Assembly (NCBI GenBank): GCA_934339005.1
Contig: CAKRHR010000002.1
Coordinates: forward strand, 91,839-155,838
Length of the DNA: 64,000 bases
From: an uncultured Catenibacillus sp.
GTDB taxonomy: Bacteria > Bacillota > Clostridia > Lachnospirales > Lachnospiraceae
Direction: 5' to 3'
Part shown: in pieces, positions 1-8,239 of the stretch
Layout: each line of letters opens with the position of its first letter
How positions within the stretch are numbered: the stretch's first letter is position 1
Program-made: the position numbers and the translations under genes
Notes under the pieces: generated by a model
What the model was told of the DNA's origin: nothing
What the model saw: the letters and a program-made list of their open reading frames with translations, nothing else
Database searches by the model: none

Positions 1-187
1 AAATAGATATATACAAGTATTAGTATATATTTGTTCTTTAGGAGTAGTAATAGGTATCATAAAACTATATAAAAATAAAATAAAAAAATTCGGAAAGGGA
101 TAAAAAAGTTTTATTGTTATGAAAAAAGAAGTAAGCATCTGAGAATGGTGAAACAGCAAGAAATTCTTAAAAAAATAAGTAATACAA

Positions 188-215
188 TTGAAAATTGAAT
201 GCAGAGTAGTATAAT
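188..215 (+). promoter_or_regulatory. Sigma-A-type promoter of the CAP/DUF4214 gene
   Basis: TTGAAA at 188-193 and TATAAT at 210-215 are separated by 16 bases, close to the vegetative consensus. The start codon of the downstream gene lies 58 bases further on. The promoter is called by eye from hexamer match and spacing; the transcription start is not known. Confidence 0.6.
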
Positions 216-235
216 TATTTGTGTCAACAAGTTGA

Positions 236-250
236 GTATACATTGTATAC
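236..250. promoter_or_regulatory. Palindrome GTATAC-N3-GTATAC, possible operator
   Basis: Two perfect GTATAC hexamers flank a three-base centre, between the -10 hexamer at 210-215 and the ribosome binding site at 251-260. This would be in the 5' leader, where a repressor dimer could bind. No regulator is assigned. Confidence 0.3.
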
Positions 251-272
251 AAGAAAGGGGTATATTTTTATT

Positions 273-2039
273 ATGAAAAAACTGAAACGTTTGTGGAAAT
301 CTATTCCTGCGATTGCATTAGCTGTTGTGTTGGCTGTGCCATCATATGCGACTGTGCCAGTTGGTGAAAGTACAGAGAATGACATCCAGGAAAGTGAGAG
401 TGTTTTCGAAAGCAGTGCTGATGAATCAGAAGAAACAGAAGAAAATACTTCTGAAGAATCTGAAGAAAGTAAAATCGAAAATGCACCGGAGAGTGAAGAA
501 GAAAAAGAATTTGAGGAAGTCAAGTCTGAAGAAACAACAGGTATTGACGATGCATTTTCAACAGGAGATTCAAGTAATACTGCCGATGCGATTGGTGATC
601 CTTCGCAAGTTATGGCAAAAGCAAAGCAATTGACTGAGAATATCATGAATGCGATGCCTGCCACATATGATTTGAATCAAAATGATATTCTTTCTCTTCA
701 AATGTATGAAACGATAGTTGTCAATATAATTCGTTTAAATAATGGTGTAGAACCGTTAGCTTTGGCTCCGGATATTGTATCAGAAGCAGCAATGGTACGT
801 GCGACTGAATGCAGAACACGTTTTGATCATACACGTCCGGATGGAAGATCTTGTGATACAGCACTTGATGATATTGATCCAAGTATCTATTGGGGCTATG
901 TCGGTGAAAATATAGCCTATGGATTTATGACAGTCGATGATGTCATTGAAGGCTGGTGGAATAGTGAGGGACATCGGCGAAATATGTTGGATTCAGATTT
1001 TCAGACGATTGGCGTAGGATTTGATGTATCGGGTTATCCATATACATGGACGCAGTTTTTTACAGGTGCTACAGGTCAGATTGGTGTCAGCAAAATGCAG
1101 CTTGTGAATATGTCTGATACATATCAGCTTGGTACAGATCTTGAGCAACAGGGTATTTATGTTTATGTCGAGTATGAAAATGGTGTTGAGGGCATTGTTC
1201 CGGTTCTGAATGAGATGATTGAAGGATATAACCCAAATCAGAAGGGAAAACAGACAATCAAGATTAATTGTCAGGGATATGAAGCGACGGTTTCTGTCAC
1301 ATTAGATGATTATGTGAAAAAGTTTGTTGAGCGTCTCTATACACAGGTACTTGGACGTGACGCAGATCCTTCAGGACTTGAGGCATGGTCTAACGTATTA
1401 AAGAATAAAACAGAAAACGGTGCTAAAGTTGCGCAGGGCTTTATTGACAGTACAGAATTTAAATCAAGATCACTTTCAGACGAAGATTATATCCGTATTT
1501 TATACCGTACATTTTTAGACCGTGAAGCAGATGCGTCAGGACTTGCTGCATGGAAGAGTGTATTAGACAGCGGTCTTTCAAGACTTCATGTATTTAAAGG
1601 CTTTGCAGAATCCCAGGAATTTACAGAAATCTGTGAAAGATATGGTATTGAGCGAGGTAATGCTGAGCTGACAGCACCAAGAGATCAGAATGAAGGTGTT
1701 ACAAAGTTTGTTGTCAGATGTTACAGACTCTGCCTTGGCAGAGATGCCGATGAAAGCGGTTTAAATGGCTGGTGCAACGCAATCCTTACAGGTAAGAATA
1801 CAGCAAAACAGGCTGCAGCAGGTTTTGTATTCTCAGACGAATTTAAAAAGAAAAACCTGTCCGATACAGAATACGTTAAGACATTATATCGAGTATTTAT
1901 GGACAGAGAAGCCGATGGTGCAGGATTAAATGCCTGGGTTAAAGTTTTAAGAAGTGGCAAGAGCAGAGAACATGTCTTTAATGGATTTGCAGATTCTAAT
2001 GAATTTAGAGAAATCTGCGCACGCTACGGAATCAAATGA
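273..2039 (+). CDS. Secreted CAP-domain (SCP/PR1-like) protein with DUF4214 tail
   Basis: The 588-residue product is exported: residues 1-27 form a Sec signal peptide ending in PSYA. A Ser/Glu-rich acidic linker (about 33-105) follows, then a CAP domain (about 135-265) and two double DUF4214 units (about 345-588). The CAP cavity residues look intact: H186 in FDHTRP, E212 in GENIAYG and H234 in EGHRRNML. The tail has four copies of the R-x-A-D-x-x-G-L-x-x-W motif. The in-frame ATG at 273 is preferred over an upstream start at 219 because AAGAAAGGGG lies 12 bases before it and the signal peptide begins there. Bacterial CAP proteins are often wall-associated, but their activities are mostly unknown. 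No LPXTG or SLH anchor is present, so the tail may hold the protein at the surface (inference). Confidence 0.85.
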   Translation: MKKLKRLWKSIPAIALAVVLAVPSYATVPVGESTENDIQESESVFESSADESEETEENTSEESEESKIENAPESEEEKEFEEVKSEETTGIDDAFSTGDSSNTADAIGDPSQVMAKAKQLTENIMNAMPATYDLNQNDILSLQMYETIVVNIIRLNNGVEPLALAPDIVSEAAMVRATECRTRFDHTRPDGRSCDTALDDIDPSIYWGYVGENIAYGFMTVDDVIEGWWNSEGHRRNMLDSDFQTIGVGFDVSGYPYTWTQFFTGATGQIGVSKMQLVNMSDTYQLGTDLEQQGIYVYVEYENGVEGIVPVLNEMIEGYNPNQKGKQTIKINCQGYEATVSVTLDDYVKKFVERLYTQVLGRDADPSGLEAWSNVLKNKTENGAKVAQGFIDSTEFKSRSLSDEDYIRILYRTFLDREADASGLAAWKSVLDSGLSRLHVFKGFAESQEFTEICERYGIERGNAELTAPRDQNEGVTKFVVRCYRLCLGRDADESGLNGWCNAILTGKNTAKQAAAGFVFSDEFKKKNLSDTEYVKTLYRVFMDREADGAGLNAWVKVLRSGKSREHVFNGFADSNEFREICARYGIK

Positions 2040-2104
2040 TTTTAATATTATAAAAATTTCATAGTCATTTAACATAATTTATTGTATAATTAATTATGCG
2101 CACA

Positions 2105-2145
2105 AAGGGAAACAAGTGATGCTAAGCGTAACATTTGTTTCCCTT
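2105..2145 (+). terminator. Hairpin after the CAP gene
   Basis: An 11-bp perfect stem (AAGGGAAACAA with TTGTTTCCCTT), extended inward by several pairs, follows the CAP gene stop by 65 bases. The T tract downstream is weak (TGTTATAT), so this may be an inefficient terminator or a processing structure. Confidence 0.5.
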
Positions 2146-2201
2146 GTGTTATATAGAGAGTAAGTGCTCACTTTAAAAAAGTAAGAAGGGGTGTGCAGTG
2201 G

Positions 2202-3902
2202 ATGTCAAAGATGTTGAAATTACCGATAGGTATTGAAAATTTTCAAGAGATGCGGCAATCTGGATTTTATTATGTTGATAAGACAAAATTGATTGAACAG
2301 TTGCTTGAACGATGGGGCAAAGTAAATCTTTTTACCAGACCCCGGAGATTTGGAAAGACTTTAAATATGAGCATGCTTCGATATTTTTTTGAAATTGATA
2401 CAGATAAAAAGCTGTTTGATGGTTTATATATTTCATATAATGAAAAGCTTTGTGAAGAATATATGGGAAAATATCCTGTTATTTTTATTTCTTTAAAAAA
2501 TGTTGAAGGTTTGTCTTTTGAGGAAGCACAGTATCAGTTGGTTGAATTGATTGGTATGGAGGCAGAACGTTTTCATTTTATATTAGAGAAAGAAAGATTG
2601 ACCGATAATGAAAAGAAGAAATATCGTGCTTTAATAGAATTGCAGCACGGGAAATATTCTATGGATAAAGACATGCTCATTTCATCATTACAGGTTTTAT
2701 CACAGCTTTTATATAAATTTTATGGAGAAAAAGTAATCTTATTAATAGATGAGTACGATGTACCTTTGGATAAAGCTTTCCAGCATGGCTATTACAAGGA
2801 AATGGTTGCGTTGATCCGTGCATTATTTGGAAAAGTACTGAAAACAAATGATTTTCTGCAGTTTGCAGTACTGACAGGATGTTTGCGCGTTTCAAAAGAA
2901 AGCATATTTACAGGACTTAACAATTTTAAGGTGCTTTCTATTACGGATGTACGGTTTGATGAACAATTTGGATTTACAGAAGAAGAAGTGAAAAAACTTC
3001 TGGAATCATATCATATGGAATCACATCTGGCAGAAATGAAAAAATGGTATGACGGTTATCATTTTGGGGATACAGATGTGTATTGTCCGTGGGATGTGCT
3101 TAATCATGTAGATTGTCTTTGTGATGATCCGCAGGCACATCCACAGTCGTATTGGATTAATACGAGTGGAAATGATTTAGTAAAGCGTTTTATTAATAAA
3201 GCTGATAAAAAAACAAAAGATGAAATAGAACGACTCGTTGCCGGTGAGATAATTGAAAAGCCTGTTCGTTTGGATTTGACCTATGATGAAATAGATCATC
3301 GTATAGATAATCTGTGGAGTGTGTTATTTACAACCGGATATCTTACACAGGATGGAATGTCGGAGAATGGTGTGTACAAATTAAAAATTCCTAATGAAGA
3401 AGTTAAGGAAGTTTATATGTATCAAATACAGGAATGGTTTAAAAATGTAGTACTGGGGGATACAGAACAGTTAACAGTTTTCTGGAAAGCGTTTGAAAGT
3501 GGAAATGCTGGATATGTTGAACAATATCTGGTTAGAGTACTGAATCAGACGATAAGCGTGTTTGATACGAAGGGACAAGCGTTAGAAAAAGAAAATGTTT
3601 ATCACACGTTTTTGTTGGGTCTTTTGTCAGGTAATGCTAATTGGTTAGTTAAATCCAATATTGAATCAGGGGATGGATTTGCTGATATCATTATAGAAAC
3701 AGAGCAGCCTGATTCTGGAATGATTATTGAACTGAAATATTCCAAATCATTTTCTGGATTAGAAAAGTCTTGTAAAGATGCGATCGCCCAGGTCAGAAAT
3801 CGCAGATATGATACTTATCTTAAGAATGATGGGCGTCAGAATATATTAGTGTATGGCATAGCTTTTTGCAAGAAAAAGTGTAAAGTGATGATTGAGGAAT
3901 AA
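2202..3902 (+). CDS. AAA-ATPase-like / PD-(D/E)XK nuclease family protein
   Basis: This 566-residue protein belongs to the family with an N-terminal AAA-ATPase-like domain and a C-terminal PD-(D/E)XK-like domain (PF09820 plus PF08011), often present in many copies in Lachnospiraceae and Bacteroidetes. Visible are the opening PIGIENFQEMR and YYVDKT, a P-loop-like RPRRFGKTL, a Walker B VILLIDEYD, and a C-terminal D...ELK motif (GFADII then IIELKYS). The cellular role of the family is not established. ATG at 2202 is chosen because AGAAGGG at 2184-2190 sits 11 bases before it; a GTG at 2193 is too close. The gene stands alone between two DUF4214 genes and has its own terminator. A second member lies at 12118-13797. 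Confidence 0.85.
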   Translation: MSKMLKLPIGIENFQEMRQSGFYYVDKTKLIEQLLERWGKVNLFTRPRRFGKTLNMSMLRYFFEIDTDKKLFDGLYISYNEKLCEEYMGKYPVIFISLKNVEGLSFEEAQYQLVELIGMEAERFHFILEKERLTDNEKKKYRALIELQHGKYSMDKDMLISSLQVLSQLLYKFYGEKVILLIDEYDVPLDKAFQHGYYKEMVALIRALFGKVLKTNDFLQFAVLTGCLRVSKESIFTGLNNFKVLSITDVRFDEQFGFTEEEVKKLLESYHMESHLAEMKKWYDGYHFGDTDVYCPWDVLNHVDCLCDDPQAHPQSYWINTSGNDLVKRFINKADKKTKDEIERLVAGEIIEKPVRLDLTYDEIDHRIDNLWSVLFTTGYLTQDGMSENGVYKLKIPNEEVKEVYMYQIQEWFKNVVLGDTEQLTVFWKAFESGNAGYVEQYLVRVLNQTISVFDTKGQALEKENVYHTFLLGLLSGNANWLVKSNIESGDGFADIIIETEQPDSGMIIELKYSKSFSGLEKSCKDAIAQVRNRRYDTYLKNDGRQNILVYGIAFCKKKCKVMIEE

Positions 3903-3973
3903 CTCTTTCAAAGGCGCGTGCTATGAGATTGACACCATGCAGAAATTGCTATCATTAATTGAATAAGAAATTA

Positions 3974-4027
3974 AAATAAATGTCAGTAACACGATGATTA
4001 ATATGTGTTTCTGGCATTTATTTTTTT
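3974..4027 (+). terminator. Intrinsic terminator of the ATPase/nuclease gene
   Basis: AAATAAATGTCAG (3974-3986) pairs with CTGGCATTTATTT (4011-4023) over 13 bp with one G-T pair. An inner AACAC/GTGTT stem continues it, and a T run follows. Confidence 0.8.
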
Positions 4028-4260
4028 GGTTAATATAAAATGCAGTTATTTAGGCAACTTGCATAAAAATTTTAAAAATTAATGATAGATATAATATGAT
4101 ATATTGAATATGAATAACGTATATGATACAATAAATGCGTTAGTAACATACATAATTAGATGTATCTTATATGAAAAGCATCAGATTTTAATTAATCATA
4201 TTAACGGCATCATAGTACTGAGGCGAAGATTATCATATAAGATTCAGAGGGAGTGGGAAG
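4028..4260 (+). other. Intergenic leader before the LRR gene
   Basis: This AT-rich stretch carries an isolated TATAAT at 4090-4095 but no well-spaced -35 hexamer. The ribosome binding site GAGGGAG lies just before the ATG at 4261. A short open frame around 4104-4373 overlaps the signal peptide of the next gene in another frame and is not considered real. Confidence 0.3.
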
Positions 4261-6906
4261 ATGAAAAGCAAAAGAATTTTGGCACTTATGATGAGTATGG
4301 CAATGGCATCAAGTATTGCAATGCCTGTAGCAGCAGAAACACCAGAAGGAGAACAGACAGTCGTAGATATTGAAAATATATCTGTCGATGAAAGCGAAGA
4401 TGTATTGGAAGATTCAGATGAAGAGAGTGGTGTAGTAGAAAATTTTGCAAACAATGTGGAAACGGTTGATGAGAAAGAAGCCGTTGAACCTCAGATTGAA
4501 AATCAGGCAAATACCGGAGATGAAGTGCAGGTATTAGATAGTACAGATAGTGCTGCTGAGGATTCAAAGTGTGGTGAAAATGCAACCTGGACACTGCAGG
4601 ATGGAGTATTGCATATTTCTGGTACTGGTGCTATGGATGATTATCAATATGAGTATGAGGGGGATGCCAATACACCATGGTATAGTCGTAAAGATGAAAT
4701 TAACACTATTGTGATTGATGATGGTATAACATATATTGGTGCATCCGCTTTTTATCATTTGGAAAATGTAGTTAGTGTATCTATACCTGAGAGCGTTACA
4801 GTTCTTGGTGATGGTGCATTTTATGAATGTACAGGTTTAGTTAAAGTAACATTGCCAAGAGCGATGAAAACAATAGGAGAAGGTGCTTTTTATAGTTGTA
4901 CATCATTGATAGAAATTAATATGCCTGAAAGTTTAAGTGAATTGTCTGGAAGTGCATTTTATAATTGTACAAGTTTGAAAGAAATTTCAATACCGCAAGG
5001 AATAACAGGAATTGAAATGGCAACATTTGCGGAATGCACTAGTTTGGAAACTGTTATATTGCCAGAAGGGATAAATAAAATTGGTTGGCAAGCATTTTTG
5101 AATTGCATAAATCTATCAAAAATAGTGTTACCAGAAACAATAAAGACAATAGAAAATAGTGCATTTACAAATTGTGAGTCATTAACTGAAATTAATATAC
5201 CAGAAAGTGTAACTACTATACAAGATTATGCTTTTGCGGGATGCACGAGTTTAAAAAGCGTTGTAATACCAAATAGTATAACAAGTTTACCTTATAAGAT
5301 ATTTTCTGGATGTAGTAGCTTAGAAAAAGTTACCCTTCCAGAAGGCTTGATTACGATTTATCCAAGTGCATTTTCTGAATGTAGCAGTTTAACAGGAATT
5401 ATACTGCCGGGTTCAGTTAAAGAAATATGGTGGGAGTCATTTAAAAATTGTACAAGTTTAAAGAAGATCACAATTCCGGATGGAGTAGCCTATATTGCAA
5501 ATAATCTTTTCAATGGCTGTACGAGTTTGACAGAAGTTAATCTGCCTGTAACGATAAACAGTATCCAAAATTGTGCTTTTGATAATTGTACAAACTTAAA
5601 GAGAATTAATTATGCAGGAACTGAGGAAAATTGGTCTGAAATAAGCATTGATTCAGATAATGAAGGACTTTCTAATGTAACAATATGTTATGAGAACACT
5701 GGAAATTCATGTGGTGAAAATGCAACGTGGACGCTGCAGGATGGAGTATTACATATTTCTGGTACTGGTGCTATGGATGATTATGATTATGATAATACAA
5801 AGGCGCCTTGGTATGGTGTGAAAGATCAAATCACATCTATTATTATTGATAATGGCATAACATCTATCGGTGATTTCACGTTTACAGAATTAATCAATTT
5901 AGCATCAGTTGAAATTCCTGATAGCGTAACAGATATAGAAATAAGGGCTTTTGATGGATGTACCAATCTGAAAAAATTGATTTTACCTAAAACATTGAAA
6001 ATTGTTGGAGATGGTGCATTCAATAATTGTACAAATTTAGAGGATGTTTATTATGCGGGTGCAGAATCTGATAGAGTAAATCTTAATATTGCTCAGGGAA
6101 ATGACCTTTTAATAAATGCAACCTGGCACTATGAAACAACTTCTGATAAACCGGAGGACAAACCAGAAGTTAAAGATTCAGAAGAAGCTTTTGTAGACCG
6201 TTTATATCAAAATATATTAGGTCGGGATTCTGATCCTGCAGGTGCAAAGGCATGGACAGAAGAATTACAGTCTGGTGAAAAAACAGGTGTAGAAGTCGCA
6301 CAGGGATTTTTTGAAAGCGATGAGATGAAAAAACGTGAGTTTACCGATGAAGAATACATCAATGCATTATATTTGACTTTCCTGAATCGAGAGGCAGATG
6401 CATCTGGTATGGCTGCATGGAAAGCTGTGTTAGATAGTGGTTTATCAAGAATGCATGTATTTAAAGGTTTTGCAGAATCACAGGAATTTACAGTAATCTG
6501 TGATAATTATGGCATTGAGAGGGGGAATGCTGATCTGACCGCACCAAGAGATCAAAATGAAGGTGTAACTAAATTTATTGCGAGAAATTACAAAATGTGT
6601 CTTGGACGTTCGGCAGATGAAGATGGTATCAATGCATGGTGTAATCAGATTTTAACAGGACAGAATACTGCCAAAGAAGTAGCGTATGGATTTGTATTTT
6701 CACAGGAATTTAAAGAAAAGAACCTTTCAGATGCTGACTTCGTTAAATTACTGTACAACGTTTTTATGAATCGTGAAGCGGACGAAGCAGGTTTTAATGC
6801 ATGGATGAAAGTTCTGAAGGATGGACAGAGTCGAGAACATGTCTTTAATGGTTTTGCAGATTCTGTAGAATTCAGAGATGTATGCACAGGTTATGGCATA
6901 CAATAA
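4261..6906 (+). CDS. Secreted BspA-type leucine-rich-repeat protein with DUF4214 tail
   Basis: The 881-residue product has a signal peptide (1-26, ending VAAE), an acidic linker, and a long array of BspA/LRR_5 repeats recognised by the recurring pattern F-x-x-C-x-x-L-x-x-I-x-I-P. A cap beginning CGENATWTL occurs twice, at residues 104 and 484, so the protein has a large LRR block followed by a second, shorter cap-plus-LRR block. From about residue 640 it carries the DUF4214 tail with four R-x-A-D-type motifs. BspA-type repeats commonly mediate adhesion or binding of host or bacterial surface ligands; the ligand here is unknown. The gene is followed after 36 bases by another DUF4214 gene, suggesting cotranscription of three genes up to 9979. 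Confidence 0.85.
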   Translation: MKSKRILALMMSMAMASSIAMPVAAETPEGEQTVVDIENISVDESEDVLEDSDEESGVVENFANNVETVDEKEAVEPQIENQANTGDEVQVLDSTDSAAEDSKCGENATWTLQDGVLHISGTGAMDDYQYEYEGDANTPWYSRKDEINTIVIDDGITYIGASAFYHLENVVSVSIPESVTVLGDGAFYECTGLVKVTLPRAMKTIGEGAFYSCTSLIEINMPESLSELSGSAFYNCTSLKEISIPQGITGIEMATFAECTSLETVILPEGINKIGWQAFLNCINLSKIVLPETIKTIENSAFTNCESLTEINIPESVTTIQDYAFAGCTSLKSVVIPNSITSLPYKIFSGCSSLEKVTLPEGLITIYPSAFSECSSLTGIILPGSVKEIWWESFKNCTSLKKITIPDGVAYIANNLFNGCTSLTEVNLPVTINSIQNCAFDNCTNLKRINYAGTEENWSEISIDSDNEGLSNVTICYENTGNSCGENATWTLQDGVLHISGTGAMDDYDYDNTKAPWYGVKDQITSIIIDNGITSIGDFTFTELINLASVEIPDSVTDIEIRAFDGCTNLKKLILPKTLKIVGDGAFNNCTNLEDVYYAGAESDRVNLNIAQGNDLLINATWHYETTSDKPEDKPEVKDSEEAFVDRLYQNILGRDSDPAGAKAWTEELQSGEKTGVEVAQGFFESDEMKKREFTDEEYINALYLTFLNREADASGMAAWKAVLDSGLSRMHVFKGFAESQEFTVICDNYGIERGNADLTAPRDQNEGVTKFIARNYKMCLGRSADEDGINAWCNQILTGQNTAKEVAYGFVFSQEFKEKNLSDADFVKLLYNVFMNREADEAGFNAWMKVLKDGQSREHVFNGFADSVEFRDVCTGYGIQ
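4570..4644 (+). repeat. Direct repeat copy 1 (LRR cap)
   Basis: These 75 bases recur at 5710-5784 with only three mismatches. They encode the CGENATWTL...GTGAMDDY cap, which shows an intragenic duplication of the cap-plus-LRR module. Confidence 0.7.
5710..5784 (+). repeat. Direct repeat copy 2 (LRR cap)
   Basis: Second copy of the 75-base cap sequence, 1140 bases downstream of the first in the same frame. Confidence 0.7.
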
Positions 6907-6942
6907 AAGTTGGCGAATGCAGTAACTTTTGGAGGAAATAAA

Positions 6943-8163
6943 ATGAAAAAAGTCAAATATTTATCAGGAACGGTAGTTGCCATTATATTGACCATTGGTT
7001 TATCAATACCATCATTTGCTGCAGAAATAGAAAGTGAATATACAGACGAGGATGCTTTCCAGATTGAGTACAATCTGGAAAGTGAATCCGAGATGGATGA
7101 TGCAGCTGATGAGGAAAACAAAGAAATATTGTCAGATGTAGATGCTGATGATCAGAATGATAATGGTAATATAGAAAATATTGCAGAAGAAGCAAATTTT
7201 GAATATGCACCGCAGGCACAAAGTGATCCTGTAAAGGATTTTGTAGAGCGATTATATACACAGATTCTTGGACGTGCTGCAGATCCTTTAGGATTACAGT
7301 CATGGACGGATGTGCTGAAATCAGGTAAAGAACAGGGCGCAAAAGTTGCACAGGGCTTTATCGACAGTGCAGAATTTAAAGCAAGACCGTTAAGCAATGA
7401 AGAATACTTAAAAATCTTATATCGGACATTCTTTGACCGTGAACCGGATGGCGCAGGACTGGAAGCATGGCTTGGTGTGCTGGACAGTGGCTTATCAAGA
7501 CTACATGTCTTTAAAGGATTTGCTGAATCCCAGGAATTTACAGAAATCTGTGAAAAATATGGTATTATCCGTGGCAATGCACAGTTGACTGCACCATGTG
7601 ACCAGAATGAAGGCGTGACAAAGTTTATTGTGAGAAACTATCGTCTTTGCCTTGGTAGAAACGCGGATGAAGATGGTTTAAATGGCTGGTGCAACGCAAT
7701 CCTTACAGGACAAAATACAGCGAAACAGGCGGCACATGGATTTGTATTCTCAGATGAATTCAAAAAGAAAAATCTGTCTGATACAGAATATGTTAAGACA
7801 TTATACCGAGTATTTATGGACAGAGAAGCCGATGGTGCAGGATTAGAAGCATGGGTTAAAGTTCTGAGAAATGGACAAAGCCGAGAACATGTATTTAATG
7901 GATTTGCGGATTCAGACGAGTTTAAGAAAATCTGCATAAGTTATGGACTTAAGGTGGAAAATGACAAATTAAGTCAAAATACAAATACACAACCAAGTCA
8001 GGGCAGTGGAACACATAGTCCTAATTATACATATATTTATGATGATGGACGTAAAGAAAATTATTATATTGATTATGCTACTGGTGATATAACAAATACT
8101 GATACTGGAGAAACTGATAATATGTATAATAATCCATTCTTTGGTGAATATCAAGGTAAATAA
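6943..8163 (+). CDS. Secreted tail-only DUF4214 protein
   Basis: The 406-residue product has a signal peptide (about 1-24, ending SFAAE), an acidic linker of about 60 residues, and then directly the DUF4214 tail, with no catalytic or binding module in front. After the last repeat it has a unique C-terminal extension of about 65 residues rich in Asn, Tyr, Thr and Gly. ATG at 6943 is preferred over a TTG at 6910: GGAGG at 6931-6935 is seven bases upstream and the signal peptide starts there. It lies 36 bases after the LRR gene and 76 before the next DUF4214 gene. Being almost a bare tail, it hints that the tail alone has a function. About 316 bases of its second repeat unit are nearly identical to the next gene. 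Confidence 0.8.
   Translation: MKKVKYLSGTVVAIILTIGLSIPSFAAEIESEYTDEDAFQIEYNLESESEMDDAADEENKEILSDVDADDQNDNGNIENIAEEANFEYAPQAQSDPVKDFVERLYTQILGRAADPLGLQSWTDVLKSGKEQGAKVAQGFIDSAEFKARPLSNEEYLKILYRTFFDREPDGAGLEAWLGVLDSGLSRLHVFKGFAESQEFTEICEKYGIIRGNAQLTAPCDQNEGVTKFIVRNYRLCLGRNADEDGLNGWCNAILTGQNTAKQAAHGFVFSDEFKKKNLSDTEYVKTLYRVFMDREADGAGLEAWVKVLRNGQSREHVFNGFADSDEFKKICISYGLKVENDKLSQNTNTQPSQGSGTHSPNYTYIYDDGRKENYYIDYATGDITNTDTGETDNMYNNPFFGEYQGK
7548..7863 (+). repeat. Near-identical DUF4214 segment, copy 1
   Basis: By direct comparison this segment matches 9571-9886 at 315 of 316 positions (G7587 versus A9610). Flanking sequence on both sides diverges, including at third codon positions. Confidence 0.85.
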
Positions 8164-8239
8164 GGACATAGAAAGATTATGTAATATGTTTCTATTGTAT
8201 CAGCTTTACAATGTTTATTAAATATAAGGATGAAAAATT

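Noticed and set aside
224..664. Antisense frame over the CAP gene start, Ser-rich
   Set aside because: Reverse complement of an acidic Glu/Ser linker gives Ser/Phe-rich frames; no ribosome binding site or coding signal.
2202..3902. ATPase/nuclease gene as an anti-phage defence system
   Set aside because: No partner gene, no defence genes nearby, and the family is widespread in multiple copies; there is no evidence here for defence.
4104..4373. Frame upstream of and overlapping the LRR gene
   Set aside because: Lies in AT-rich leader and overlaps a clear signal peptide start with a better ribosome binding site.
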